A stretch of DNA of 33,648 bases from Mesotaenium endlicherianum (GCA_009602735.1 WELA01012185.1:17766-51413), one strand, 5' to 3'. Positions 1 through 11,945 are shown, numbered from the stretch's first letter. Notes: a model not told the origin generated them from the sequence alone. A program made the numbers and translations.

Positions 1-53
1 CCCCCCCCCCCCCCCCCCTCCTCGCAGGTCTTCACTGCGCCTCTCCTTCCCTT

Positions 54-79
54 GCCTTGCCTTGGCTTGGCTTGGCTTC
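54..79. repeat. CTTGG/CTTGC pentamer microsatellite
   Basis: About five copies of a CTTGG-like pentamer. The same pentamer, on the opposite strand, recurs as an AGCCA array at 14221-14250. Confidence 0.8.
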
Positions 80-235
80 CCTTGGCTCCCTGGACAAGTC
101 CGGGCGAAGCGCTTCTGCTATGTGCGCAACAGTGTCCGCGCGTTGCCTGTGCCAGCTGTGTATCCCCTCGTCGGAGCTTGTGCGCGACGCTTGCAAGACG
201 CACCTCGGCCCTGGGTCTCATGAAACTCTGGATCC

Positions 236-345
236 GTCCAAAACCCTGATCCGCAATCTCCAAGGAACTCCGGACCCTAATTCTGAAACCCTGAATTTAA
301 ACGCTGATGTCTAACCTTGAACCTCGCCCCCTGAAATTTAGGCCC
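236..345 (+). repeat. Degenerate telomere-like CCCTAA-rich stretch
   Basis: Variants such as AAACCCTGA, GGACCCTAATT, GAAACCCTGAA and CTAACCTTGAACC follow one another with irregular spacing. They resemble an eroded plant-type CCCTAAA array on the sense strand of the AFG1 gene. No perfect heptamer array is present. Confidence 0.5.
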
Positions 346-618
346 TGGACGCTGGTTTGAAAGCTACCCCTCCTTCTTGGTTGCTGGAGCCCGCTGGACC
401 CGGGTGTCTGACAACCATGCGGTGCTCAGCGCTGGTCCCCTTCTGTTGCGGAACGCTGGTCGAAGGGTTGGGGTTTGCGGGTGGGGAGATGCAGCGGGGA
501 GGCAGGGGGGTGGCAATGATGCTGCCACTCAGGCGTCGTCTGCTTGCGGAGTTGACTGTGTGGGTGCAAGTCCGAGTGACAGTTAGTGCGAGTGAGTGGG
601 TTGGAGAGAGAGGAGGAT

Positions 619-651
619 TGAGGGAGGGAGGGAGGGAGGGAGGGAGGGAGG
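619..651. repeat. GGGA tetranucleotide microsatellite
   Basis: Near-perfect tandem GGGA units in non-coding DNA upstream of the first recognised AFG1 exon. Confidence 0.85.
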
Positions 652-970
652 GGGCGAGCGAGCACGCAGGATTGAGCCAGAAGAAACCCGATCCTTCTGG
701 GCTGGGGTCAGAGCGTTCCCTGTCTGCTTCACAACGTGCTCCTCTTACCCTGCGGGCAGTATGCGCGCATGTGCATGTGTTGCCCCCGTGTGTAGGCCTC
801 TTGCGTGTGTCTGCGTGTCCGCGCGCCCCTGCTCGCGTGAAAGGTGCCCAGAAGGCTGCTTCCTCTCGCTTTCTGTGCAGGGCTGAGGCCGATAATGGCT
901 CGCCAAAATTGCTGTGGTTTCAGCTAAGGCTCCATTTGACATTGTTTGGCATGCACGGTGCGCGCGAGCG

Positions 971-1034
971 AGTGTGTGTGTGCGTGCGTGCGTGCGTGTG
1001 CGTGTGTGTGTGTGCGTGTGTGTGTGTGCGTGCG
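971..1034. repeat. GT/GC-rich dinucleotide microsatellite
   Basis: An alternating purine-pyrimidine tract of GT with GC interruptions ends about 20 bases before the acceptor of the first recognised AFG1 exon. Confidence 0.9.
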
Positions 1035-1056
1035 TTTGGGGAGGCAGGCCCAGCAG

Positions 1057-4000
1057 CTTCTCCAAGAGGCGCATCCACTTCCACGACATGATGCTGTCTG
1101 TGCACGCGCGCCTGCAGGTACACCTTCCCCCCCAACCTGCCCCCCCCTCGCACCACCCCCTCCCCCCCCCCATTTCCGCTCCGGCTCTGGCCCCCAGAAA
1201 AGGAAAGCTCAACAACTTGTTTAAAGCCCATCTATGTTTCTCATGTTATTTTTGGGTTAGGCCTCCTCCTCCTCCTCCTCCTCCTCCTCCACAACAATGC
1301 TCCTCCCAAGGGGGCCCTCTGTCTGCTGCTGACTTTCTGTCTTCTGCTTTGGCCGGTGGCTCTGCGCTCACTTCTGCTCCGCATTTTCCACACGTGAACC
1401 GGGGGGGATCACTGCAAGGTTGCTTGAATTCAAGCAAGAATGGACAGGTGGCGCACGCACACGCCTTCCTTACTGAACACATGTGTACCTTCCCTCCCCT
1501 GGGCCAGGGTGGCCACTAAAAGCTTTCATACCTCTCTGCACGCAATTTTAAGATGACAACATCTGAACTGCTCTGCTGTTGCTTCCAATTCATCCTCCCA
1601 CCTGCCTGGTTCCCTCCTACTGGGCCCCTCTCCTTAGAGGACCCCCCCCCCTCCCTTCCTTTCTACATCTGGATCAATCATTCTCTCTCACCTTCCCCTC
1701 CCCTCACTCTGCGTCTGCTTCTTATCCCCCCAATGTGTCTCTCTTTCTCTCTACCTCTGTGTGTCTGTGTGTGCGTGCGCGAGTGTGCGGTGCGGGGGGG
1801 AGCGCAGAAGTTCAAGGGCTCGCGGGATCCGCTGGAGCAGGTGGCGCAGGAGATGAGCGACGAGGCCTCCATCCTGTGCCTCGACGAGTTCATGGTGCCT
1901 GTCTGCCTGCCTGCCACACCCAAAACACGCACACATGTACATAAACACTCGCACACACACAGACACACACACATGCACACACGCATGCACGCACGCACAC
2001 ACACACACACACACACCCACACACAAACAAGCAACATACTCCACACACGCACACACACGCGCAATCGCATGCAACACTGACACGCACTCACGCATACACA
2101 TGCGGACGTCCTTCCTTGGTGGCCTGACCCTGCCATCCCTCCTATCAATGCAGCCCTCCCTCCCCCCCCCTTTCTACGCCCATTATTTAATTTCTCCCCC
2201 CTGTCCTGACCCCTTTCTGCCCCTTAAGGGCGCATGTCACCTGCTGAGGTCTGGTAGGGCCGTGTTCACATTAACTTGGATATGCATATCTTGTCGGTGA
2301 GTATGCCGCTCAGGGCTCGTGTGGTTTGGCTCGAGAGAGATGGTGACTGATAGCGCTTCCAGCAGAAAGGGGATTCTCAGAGGGGAAGCTTTGGCTGCTG
2401 CTGCTGCACTGCAGAATATTAGTAGCATGACTCGTGTATGCTGGGTGTGTGTGCATCGCATGTGCATGTGCATGTGTTTGTTGCGCTCTCACTCTGCTCT
2501 TTGTTGTTGAAATGCTTACACAGCACGCGCTCCCGCGCTGCTTTCCCCTTCTTCTTCATCTCCTCCCTCTGGAGCCCTCTCTCCAGCTCCTGCTCGCTGT
2601 ATCCTCGAGCTCCCTCTTTCTGTATCTCCCTAAAGCAGCCTTCTCGCAGCGTGCGTGGCTTCTCGCCTGCTACCACCATACATGCATAAGGAGGGGAGAG
2701 CAGGGACAATGCATGCATATATATGTGACAGGCTTTTCCTTTTCTCCCACTCATGTACATACTTCGTTACTTCCCACTGCTCATTTTCTCTTTCTTTGTT
2801 GTTTTTATTTGGGGGGGCGCGGGGGGTGGGTGGGGGCACGGGGGCTAACAGGTGACAGATGTGGCCGACGCCATGATCCTGACGCGCCTCTTCAAGCACC
2901 TCTTTAACAAGGGCACGGTAAGAGCTAGCTCTGCCGCGGCGCTCTCTTCTCTCCTCTCTGCCTTGCTGCCAACCATCATGTGGCGGCGTCTGCCATGCTG
3001 CCTGCTTGAGTGAGATGGTCGCTGAGTCACTTTCTGCCACTTGGCGCTTGTCGCTTGGATCGCTTCCCGCAGGTTTGCTCCGCACCGACACGCTACGTGC
3101 GCAGGAGTTTGCTTCTCTCCTAGTCGTCCATGACCCTTCTTGTCTTGTTCCTCTCTTTCTTACTTTGACGTCGATGTGGTGGTGTCTGTGGTGGGTCTGC
3201 GTGCCGGGGCGTTGGCGGCGGTGTGTGCATGTGCGCGTGTGCATGCATGTGTGTGTCCATGTACGCGTGTGTGTGCATGCTGAGATTGCGTGCGCATGTC
3301 GGTGTGCGTGTGTGTATGTGTGTGTGTGTGATGTGTGCGTGTCTGTGCGCACGCTTGTGTCTGTTTTCTCTTTGAGTGCAGGTGCTGCTGTCGACGTCCA
3401 ACAGGCCGCCTGAGCGGCTCTACGAGGGCGGCCTCCAGCGCGACCTCTTTCTGCCCTTCATCGCCCTCCTCAAGGTACTCACATGCGGAGAGGGGCAGAG
3501 AGGCAAAAAGAAACAGAGAGACAGAGAGAGACGGACACACGGGCGTCTTGCTTGGGCAGCCACGGCAGCCGCGGCAGCCGCTTGCACTCTCACGGCACCA
3601 CCACCACTACCACCACCACCACCACTCGCGGGGTTCTCTGGCTCGCATGTTTTTTAAGACAAAAACACCCCCCCNTGGCGCGCGAGCAGCACCAGCACAC
3701 CTGCTGCCGCCCGCCGCCCACTCCCTTGGCTCTTTACAGACCCCTAGAGCAGTCACAGGGAGGGAGAGGAGTTGGCGCATCCAACACCTCCCCTTCTCCC
3801 CTCTTCTCCTTCTCGCAGTCTGCCGGCACATCAAGCTGAGCAGCCGGAGCCACCGGCGCGCACGTGCGGGGGTTTCTCAATATCACGCTCTCGCGCACGC
3901 GCGCGCGTGGCTTCCTGTGCCTGTCTCCATTTAGTCTTGTGTTCCTGCGCGGCGCACTGGAGAGGTGTTGGGGGTCTCACCCCTGCGGGGCACTCACACT

Positions 4001-5800
4001 CTGACACTGGCTGTCTGCCTGTGTGTGCGTCGTGCGTTGTGAGCGGCGCGCGCAGGAGAGGTGTGTGGTGCACGAGATCCGGTCGTCCACTGACTACCGC
4101 CGCCTCACCGCCGTGAGCTCACCTCGGCCTTTCCCTCTCCCCTCCCACACCACACCTCCCCCCGGCTCCCCCCCCGGGGCCCCCCACCGCCGCCGCCCAC
4201 CCCCCGGCTCCCCCCTTTGTTCTCTCTCCAGTTCCCTCCTTCGTCATGCGTAGACGCTCACTCCATACACACCCTCCCCTCTCTTTCTCTCTCCCCCTCT
4301 CTCTCCCTCTCCAGCAAACTGCAGCCCACTTATGTCCAGCACTCAGACGGCCGGCTTCTCTCCAGCAATCTAGGGGGCTGTGTGGGCAGCGCCGTTTGCG
4401 GGTATGAGGGGACACTCGTGAGGGGCGTGAGAGTCACTGCAGCCGGCGCTGCGGGGGTTGTTTGGCATCTCTCTGCTGTCCAGCTGTCAGACTCGGCGTC
4501 AGAGCCCGGGCTTGGAGCTTGGGCTGTCTCTTGAGGACCCGGTCTAAAAGTTCGGTCGCAAGGACCCCAGAAGTGAGTCTGCTGTAGTCTTGTGCAATAT
4601 GTGAGAGGCGGCGGGACCCCCGAAGTGATCTTTGCAAAGGATCGGCGAGGTTCACGCAGTGCCTGCGCAAGGGATGGCCTGACCCGCGCGTCAGTGCGGG
4701 GAGCGTGCTGACTCAGCGGCGCCTTTTTGGGGGTGCTCTGATTGGCCCAGGTCCAGGAGGGGCTCTACTTTGTGGGCGTGAACGCGTCGGCGCTGCTCAA
4801 CGAGAAGCTCGCCATGCTGACAGATGGCGTGCCCTGCCTTCCGACAAGTGTCGAGCTCATGATGGCCCGCACGCTCCAGGTGGGCACTTCTCCCACCCGT
4901 CTGAATGAGGCTCAAAGATCCGAAGAACAGAAGACCAGTCGCGCGCTCTGATACACTCTGCAAACTGAAGGACTCAGTAATATGTGCGTGCATGTGCATT
5001 TGCACGTTTTCTGTGTTCTACACATGTACGTAGGCGTAACACACGACGCGTGCGGGTGGAAGGCGTATCTTGATAAAGGCAACATCTGAGCCACGTGCTC
5101 CAGGGCACCCAACAAGCGAGGAAACGCTCCCCCGTCGTGCCAAGCCGAGCGCGAGTCGCCTTGGCGCACGTGCCCGTCGGCGGCTTTCGCCGCTGTTTGC
5201 CGCAGCCACAGTCATCACGTGCAGCTACAGCTCGCGTCGGTCTGGCCCAGCTCGCCTCGCCAGCTATTGAAGCCGCGGGCCGGGCGGGGTGCGCTTTTGG
5301 AAACGCGCCACGCCTGTCTCTGGGCGGGAGGGAGCATGTCTCTTTGTGAGCGCCTGAGAGCGAGAGCGAGGGGCTGAGGTGCCCAAAGGCCGCGGGCCTT
5401 TAGTTAGAACTTCGAAGTGCGCGAGGCTCGAGAGACAACGAGCATCTGTCTGTGTGCGCGTGAGCGAGCGCGGAGGTCCAGAGCCGCGGACTGTCAGGGC
5501 GTAATTCCTGATAGCGAGAAAGAGAGAGAGATTTTTGTTTGTGTAACGAGCGAGCGACCACAGGTGCCCAAAGGCAAGGCCACGGGCCCTTAGCTAGAAG
5601 TGCGGCGGTGCCTGAGAGGGAGTGTCCAAGTGCGTGCGTGCGTGATGAGCGAGCGTTTCTGCAGGTGCCCAAGGCAGCGGACGGGACGGCCTACTTCGAG
5701 TTCCACGAGCTCTGCGAGATGCCACTTGGCGCCGCCGACTACTTTGGCCTCTGCAGTGAGTGTGCCTCCCCAGCATTTCACCGCGCATACCTGGCTTCCG

Positions 5801-5841
<41 letters not shown>

Positions 5842-8057
5842 GGGTGTTACTGTGCATGTGTTAGCGCCTTGACATTGTCAAAATGTGTGTGGTTTGTCCA
5901 TTACTGTGTTCATCCTCTACTAGTCTGGTGACAGCTTCTTCATGCATTCACATGCTACCCTCGTCCATATCTGTAATCCCGCGAACATGAGTTGACACAA
6001 CGTGCCTACATATATGCAGATTTTGCGACTGCACCTTGCTAGTCAAACAGTCATTAGGTTAAGGGGCAAGTGTGATGTGTGAGACGCGACCATCATGCAC
6101 ACGGCAGATGTACTATGCCAATTGAGAGAGTGTCCATGCTTGCTTGCCATTTGGCTCCTCACCCTTCACTCGATTGATCTCCCTTTGCGAGATGGTGGCA
6201 GCTGCCAAATCATGGCGCAATCGCCCGCCCGCCCGCCCGCCCGCCCGCCTGCCCGCTAGCGTGGAGCCCTTACCAATCTTTTTTTTCTCTTCTTTTTTTC
6301 GCAGAGCACTTCCACACAATCGTGCTTAACGGCATCCCTCGATTTGGAGCATCCAACCGCAGCGCTGCCTATCGATTCGTCACCCTCGTTGACGTAATGC
6401 TCCCACTCACTTCCCACTCACTTCTCACTCGTTCCTGCTCTTCCCACTCTTCCCCTGGAACAGGCAGGGAGTAGGGAGGAAGGAAGGCAGCAAGACGGGG
6501 GTCAAAGGTGGGCTGGAGGAGGATGCCGGGGTGGCGGAGGGGGAAGAGAAAGAGGGGGAAAGAATAGAAGGGGGGGAAGAGGGGGAAGGNAGTGGCAGCC
6601 ACTTCAGTGGCAGCCACTAATGCATCTGATCTGTCTTGAGATTGCATTGCCAGGGCTGAAGCCAGCCACTGTGTGATTGCACTGGGGTAGAAACATATGT
6701 GCGCCAATAGTGCAGTCGCGCGTGAGAGTGCGTGCAACAGCCCCAGGCTTGCGATGCAGTGGCGGAGTGGGAGGGAGGGGGGGAGCGCGGAGGTGGCCGG
6801 CTGCTGCTGGCACACGCACTGACACCGGCACCGGCACCGGCACTGCTGAGGATGCGTGACGGGTTTTTTGTTGTGGCTGGAGGGGGGTACACATGCACCT
6901 GGAAGCGTCTGTTGTTGTGTCCGGGGTGACATATAAGGCGTGCAGCTTGGGGGAGGGAGAGGAGGGGTGGAGAACAGGGGGTGGCCTGCCGAGCACGTCA
7001 CATTGTGTACAAAACGAAAAGGATCACGTAGTAGGGATGTCTTGATCTAGTGAGTCTACGTGCTCGTCTGGGATGCAATCTTGGTGAGTGGCATATGCAA
7101 TCAAGAGGGGCGGGTTGGTTAAGATTTCGAGTTTCTTGCTTGCTGCAGGTAATGTTACGAGCTGTTGGAGCAAAAGACGGGATTGCTTGGGACATTCCCG
7201 CATGTTGTGGTACGTGTGTGAGTTGGGACGCATGAATGCTGTGGTGCTGGCGCATTGATGCTTGCATGCGTGCATTGATGCTCATGTTAAGCGACTAATA
7301 GAGTCAATCGCAACAATTTGCCACGGTGTTTCTCCCTGCGGCGGCACAGGTGATGTATGAGAACAAGGCCAAGTTCGTTTGCGCTGCGGAGGCGGACCCC
7401 TTCGAGCTCTTCCGAAACGTGGTCACCATCGGAGACGCGCCGAAGAAGACGTCGTCGAGGTCCAGCCGCTCGGAGGATGCAGACGTGGCCGTCGACAACG
7501 AGCTCGGGTTCGCCAAGGAGCGCACCATGAGCAGGTGTGCCCCGTGCCCCCCCCATGTGCCCTGCGCCACCCCCCGGGCTGCTGTTGCTCTCTTCGCTCT
7601 CTCGCTCTCTCTTTGCTCTCTCCGTTTTGCTCTCATTTGATGTTCTTTTCTCTCTTCTTCCTCTCTTAGTTTGTTCTCGTTGGTTCTTGTAGTTCTTTTG
7701 TTCATCCTTCTTGTCTTCGCCCGTGCCTCGTGCCCGTGTTCGTGTGCGCATGCACGTGCACGTACGCACATGCAATGTGATGTTAGTATCTCCTGGGCGC
7801 TTTCTTCGTCTCTCTTCTATACTGCTACGCCTTAACAAGCATTCCCGATTCTTGTGCCGTAACATGGAAAATCGTGACGTGATGCGGTACTTCCGATCCG
7901 ATCGATTTTGATGTGGAGCTTGGGGTGGCTGGGTTGGAGGGGGAGCAGGCTGACGGAGATGCAGAGCGCGGAATACGACGCTCACCATCGGGAAGCGTAC
8001 AAGGAGATGCTTCAGTCCAGGAGGCAAGCCAGGTGTACGTCCTACGTTCATTCGTAA
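1057..8057 (+). CDS. AFG1: AFG1-like (LACE1/ZapE family) AAA-type ATPase, 5' end missing, 10 visible exons
   Basis: Exons: 1057-1117, 1808-1894, 2852-2917, 3382-3474, 4056-4112, 4751-4879, 5665-5755, 6305-6393, 7350-7534, 7949-8057 (stop TAA at 8055). All junctions are GT-AG with matching phases. The family is a mitochondrial inner-membrane/matrix P-loop ATPase involved in turnover of respiratory-chain proteins. Visible landmarks in order are RIHFHDMMLSVHARLQ, Walker B ILCLDEFM with VTDVADAM, the sensor-1 region LLSTSNRPP followed by YEGGLQRDLFLPFI (putative arginine finger), RCVVHEIRSSTDYRRLT, FGASNRSAAYRFVTLVD and the C-terminal NELGFAKERTMSRLTEMQ. These match plant AFG1 proteins closely. 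The N-terminus with targeting sequence and Walker A is not in the window. The first exon's start is the least certain border (1057 by the nearest AG). The last ten residues after RRQA are not family-typical, and a GT donor could also lie there. Confidence 0.93.
1262..1290. repeat. CCT trinucleotide microsatellite in AFG1 intron
   Basis: About ten CCT units in the intron between the exons at 1057-1117 and 1808-1894. The proline-rich frame through it is not coding. Confidence 0.9.
1757..1792. repeat. GT-rich tract immediately upstream of the Walker B exon
   Basis: A GT/GC-rich alternating tract sits just before the acceptor at 1807. It is complementary to the AC tract on the other side of the same exon. 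Confidence 0.8.
1924..2093. repeat. AC-rich microsatellite immediately downstream of the Walker B exon
   Basis: A long CA/CACG tract starting about 30 bases after the donor at 1895, interrupted by ATGC steps. Confidence 0.9.
3190..3360. repeat. GT-rich imperfect microsatellite in AFG1 intron
   Basis: Imperfect GT/TGCA tract that ends about 20 bases before the acceptor of the sensor-1 exon at 3382. Confidence 0.85.
5370..5612 (+). repeat. Two diverged copies of an exon-edge segment inside an AFG1 intron
   Basis: The string AGGTGCCCAAAGGC occurs at 5377-5390 and 5562-5575. In both cases it is followed by a CGGGCC(C)TTAG-TAGAA block. Both resemble the real acceptor and exon start at 5663 (AG then GTGCCCAAGGCAGCGG). 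The second copy runs into a stop after eight codons, so it is not a usable exon. Confidence 0.7.
5801..5840. repeat. CCTG tetranucleotide microsatellite
   Basis: Ten tandem CCTG units in the intron that begins at 5756. Confidence 0.95.
6222..6256. repeat. CCCG tetranucleotide microsatellite
   Basis: Tandem CGCC units in the same intron, about 50 bases before the acceptor at 6304. Confidence 0.95.
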
Positions 8058-9946
8058 CGGCCGATGTGCGTATTCATTGGGTGTGGAACGAGGAGGGTAG
8101 TAATAGGGCACTGGGCAGGTAATCAACAAAGCGTGCGATAGTTAGGGTTGCGTGGTATAGTTTATTTCACTTATTCGGTAGAATACTCTCCTGAAGATCA
8201 CCTGAGTGCAAATGTACATAGATTCTTAGGAGGAGAAAAAAAGGGCCATTTTTCTTGTGATATTCGGCTGTATCTTTTGGGGCCAACATGTGACTGAATT
8301 TTAGATGCATTCACCGATTTCAGCTTGCTGTTGAAGGAGATTTGCAGAACTGTCTGTCGTACAAATCTTTGCAAGTCTTCAAAGTGATGGGTGTACCTGA
8401 GCTCTGCAGGCACTGCTGTCAAGATGTGGTGTACATTTCCAAGTCTGCTATAACTACCTGCGTCAGTTCAGCTCAGAAGTCTTTGAGCACTTAACATGAG
8501 TACTTTCGTACGCGCATAGCACGTGAGCTTCTCGATGCATATGCGCGGAGCAAATGTAAATGTACGGTGCAATGAAGCGCATCAAGCTCATCTAGCTGAG
8601 CAGCTTCAAGTGATGCAATTGACATAAGGTTGTCGGGCTGAGACCATATTTGGCAAGTATTTATTTGTGTACTCAGCAGATTCTGGGAGTTTTCACCATA
8701 TTTAGGTACCATATGCATGGTGCAAAATGTGCAGGCTTTTTTTCCTCTTGATTTCTACGCAATGACTTCCTGTCAATGGCACAAAATGGCATTTCCACTC
8801 TGGCAAAAGGGCAGCCCACTGACGCAGTTGAGTTGTTCACTGCAGTGGAGAGATGTCATATGTGTCTTCAAGTTGTTTGTTTCTCATTTGAGAAGATATT
8901 GACATATACATTCTAGTGATTGACTACTGTTGTTACTGAGGAGGATAAGAAGTGGCAGTATCTCCTGGGATAAGCACGCTGAAGTGAGGAACAGCTTACA
9001 GTTAAGCAACAAAAGACGAGACTATTTGGCCTACCTGCTGTAAACGCCATGTTAGAATATACTAGAGAACAATTTATTTCATCACACAGCTGCAGCGAGG
9101 AATTTCTCTGTGTACACTGCTTAATCACGTACACTGCATATCAAAGTGACTGTATATTCCATAAAACGTAGAGGGGGAACCAGTAGAAACATAACGACAG
9201 TGTGTGCAATTTACCAACTGCGTAAAATTGTTCTATCCAGCTGATCTGCTTTCCGAGCACATAACTTCGACCTGTTGCATGGGGCCTGCGTGAGGACCTC
9301 AAGTTGCACTAATCACAAATACTGTGCAGGGCTGTGTGATAGGAGTCATAAAAGCTGAGTTGCAACTTCTGATAAGGTCCACAATGCACCCATAACCTTG
9401 AGGTAATGAAGATACCAAGAACAGGTGAAGTCAAGAGCGTCAGGGTCCACGGTGCAGCTCATTGGCTATGCAGAAATCCACAGAGTGAAATTTCACTCCA
9501 CTATATGACTCATATCTGGTGTGCATTCAGCTATAGACAGAACATTTTCATGTTCTATAATAACACCACAATACTTCATGGCTTCCATACATACTGGATA
9601 ATCTGCAAAGAACAGGAACAGAAAGCTGTCCCTCTTGATATGCTCGGTACTCTACGGGCTTAGTCCTGCTTCTAGAATCTAAACCGCTGCCGTCCTTTGA
9701 TTAAAAATACTTGCTTTCAGTAACCAAATGAAGGCTATTACGGTAACATAGACCGTGCTACTTATCCCCATACATCACCCTCGATTAAGTAAGCTGCCTT
9801 CCTCTGATCCATCAACGCCGAAGCAACCTCTTCACTACTCTACAAAGAGAAATACCAAAGTGGTATAGTCAAGTGACTACCGGCAACTGCACATTGTTCA
9901 ATAACTACCCTTGATGGGCGTATATGACATCATCCATTGTACAGCG
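8058..9946. other. Convergent intergenic stretch, no gene seen
   Basis: This lies between the stop codons of the AFG1-like gene (+) and the complex I-like gene (-), so it must hold both 3' untranslated regions. No open frame here has exon-like borders or recognisable protein similarity. From about 8.1 kb the base composition becomes AT-richer and the microsatellites stop. Confidence 0.6.
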
Positions 9947-10841
9947 TCACCTCCTGTAAGCCTCTACTTCCTGCTCATTAGGGAACATTCCCATCAGGCG
10001 CCCTGCTGAAGCCTGGTATGCAAACATGAAACCTCCCATAAGCCCCAAGATACCTGCAGCATACATGCTGGGTCCCCTGACTCCAGCACTTCCGCCTGCG
10101 AAGAAAAAGCAGATTGTCAGGTGACTGCCTCACAACAGGAGGCATGAAAATGACTAGAAGATGTTAAGTGTCTCAAGGTCTGTTTGGCATATATTATGTA
10201 CAGTCCTTAGCAAGAGAGATGAGGCTTTGGGGACTGGGTCGACTACACAGTGGCACAGACAAGATGTCATGTCGGAGTGCCAATGACGAACATGAGGACA
10301 AAGTAAGCTTTGATGTTCTTAAAACACAGAGGGGCTCGCCAAGATGCAAACTGAGTCCTGAAAGTACGCCTCTCCCAACTTGTAAAAGAGTAACACGTTT
10401 CTTGATCCAGAAATACTAACTTTCAATAAGTTCTCTTACTCTCGTCCACAATGATCTAGAATTCATTGAGCATAAACAGGGACAAACGGATAGGTAGATA
10501 TAACAGGAAGGAGGACTGGCTAGTCTTTTACGCTGAAAAGATTGAGACCATCGACCATCATCATGATCTATACTAAGCGCCAAACACTGATTCCTTCCGT
10601 TAACTTCCAACATGTATGCTTGACACAAAAAAGCTCTACTCTCATTGCTTACGCGTCCAAGCGCATAGTAGATTCCACGCATGAATGACCACTCACCAGC
10701 TAGAAACCCAATAGGTAGAGATGCAGCAGTGATCCCAGTCATCTTCACATAATCTACAAGATTGAAGTTCCCGACAGTTTTGCCGAACCCGGGTGCTCTA
10801 TCAATCACAGGGAATTTAGGGACGTCTAAGAAGACACCCAT
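9947..10841 (-). CDS. Small membrane protein like plant mitochondrial complex I accessory subunits, 2 exons
   Basis: Exon 1 is 10697-10841 on the minus strand (start ATG, 48 codons plus one base). Exon 2 is 9947-10095 (stop TGA at 9947-9949). The junction is AGCTG|GTGAGT with acceptor TTCGCAG, giving 97 residues. The N-terminus is VPKFPVIDRAPGFGKTVGNF. The C-terminal half has RGPSMYAAGILGLMGGFMF followed by YQASAGRLMGMFPNEQEVE. This matches, from memory, the small plant proteins annotated as ESSS-like or plant-specific NADH dehydrogenase (complex I) membrane-arm subunits (At2g42310/At3g57785 type). Two hydrophobic segments (about residues 34-50 and 57-75) suit an inner-membrane subunit without catalytic role. 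The family name is less sure than the gene model. Confidence 0.85.
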
Positions 10842-11945
10842 GGTTCCAACGATTGGGCTTAATCACCAGTTTGTCTTCTTATCTTTCTAATCAGTGGGAC
10901 GAATGAGAGATAGTTCTCACAAAAGGTTGCTAGAATCACTGTTTTTCCATGGCTGTCGAAGCTATTCGAGCCCAAACAGCTCATGGTGAAGAACGAATCG
11001 AGGCGTGAAAAGAACCCGTGCGCTAGACTCGGACTGCGACGCCGGGTAAAAGGAAAACTTATGTCATTAATGACTGAATATGTACGGTTCAGTGCATATA
11101 TAATAGCGGCGATATGTACCAGGCACCGGTAAGACGGCCTTTCGACGTATTTTGAGGGAAAAAAATCGAAACTAAAAGTTGACTTGCTCTCCAAGCAGAC
11201 TACCTGCCCCTGGCTTGGCCAACTTATCAAGAAAAAAAATGGTCGCGACTTGCATCTTCAGGAGTACCCCCGCCCGTACTAGTACTTCCTATGCTCCCTT
11301 CCTGCTTCCTCTTTTTCAAGGAGCCCTCTCACTTGAGGATTATACTTACACACGGTACCCGGGGCTCCTGAGAAGCAGAGCATGCGAGCATACTTGTCAA
11401 GAGGCATTTGGGAGAGAATTCGTTGATTTAATTCATTTGTGCCGTGCATGAAAGAATCATGCTCGGATGAGTGACCACCTCTTGGTCAATCTAGCTTTTG
11501 TTCTTTCTTTGCATACTTTGTCAACAATTGGGCGCATGATACTGGACGTGAGTGGCAAGCACACCTTCTATGCGGAGATTTCACTATATCCTTAATTGCT
11601 GGCTGCATATTCTGAGCTTCAATGCTGTATTGCACAACAGATGGCTATTCTACTTCGCTTATATAAGGCTACTCAACGTTATTTTCAGAGAAAGAGGAGT
11701 CAATACGAGTAGAAGTAGAAGTGAAAATTTTCAAAATCACGGCTTCATGGAGTAGAAGAAGCACTAGACCGATCTACGCGCATACCACGCTTTTAAACAA
11801 TGTCAACACTTGATCTGATGACAGTAAGTTATTATGAGTAAAACCCCTATCAAGTACACAGAAGTTGAGGCAAACACGACGCTTGGCCCATGTTTTCCAA
11901 GTTGTAAACAATAACTACAGAGGAACGTATAGAAACTGCGGTTCT
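10842..11945. other. Intergenic region between two minus-strand genes
   Basis: It contains the upstream region of the complex I-like gene (next to 10841) and the downstream region of the DUF89 gene (next to 11946). Open frames here lack recognisable similarity or plausible exon borders. Confidence 0.55.
11093..11103 (-). promoter_or_regulatory. Possible TATA element for the complex I-like gene
   Basis: A TATATATGCAC-like string on the minus strand lies about 255 bases before the ATG at 10841. Distance and composition allow a TATA role, but there is no independent support for the transcription start. Confidence 0.2.

Larger units (their letters stand above)
1..1056 (+). other. Intron or upstream region of the AFG1-like gene, no coding exon recognised
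   Basis: I searched this stretch for the Walker A exon of the AFG1 family (GxxGxGKT), which should lie shortly upstream of the first recognised exon, and found no glycine-lysine-threonine coding possibility with splice sites. It begins with an 18-base poly-C run, then holds a CTTGG pentamer array (about 54-79), a degenerate CCCTAA-rich stretch (about 236-345), a GGGA array (619-651) and a GT/GC tract (971-1034). It is best read as the end of a long intron. Open frames here are low-complexity artefacts. Confidence 0.6.

Noticed and set aside
357..1215. Long open frames on both strands
   Set aside because: They are made of GT, GGGA and CA microsatellites translated into cysteine/valine or threonine/histidine runs, and no frame has a family match.
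2630..3540. Long minus-strand frames opposite the AFG1 exons
   Set aside because: They are shadows of plus-strand exons and of GT tracts read as threonine/histidine repeats.
7287..8129. 280-codon minus-strand frame
   Set aside because: It overlaps the two last AFG1 exons in antisense and is basic low-complexity sequence without a recognisable domain.
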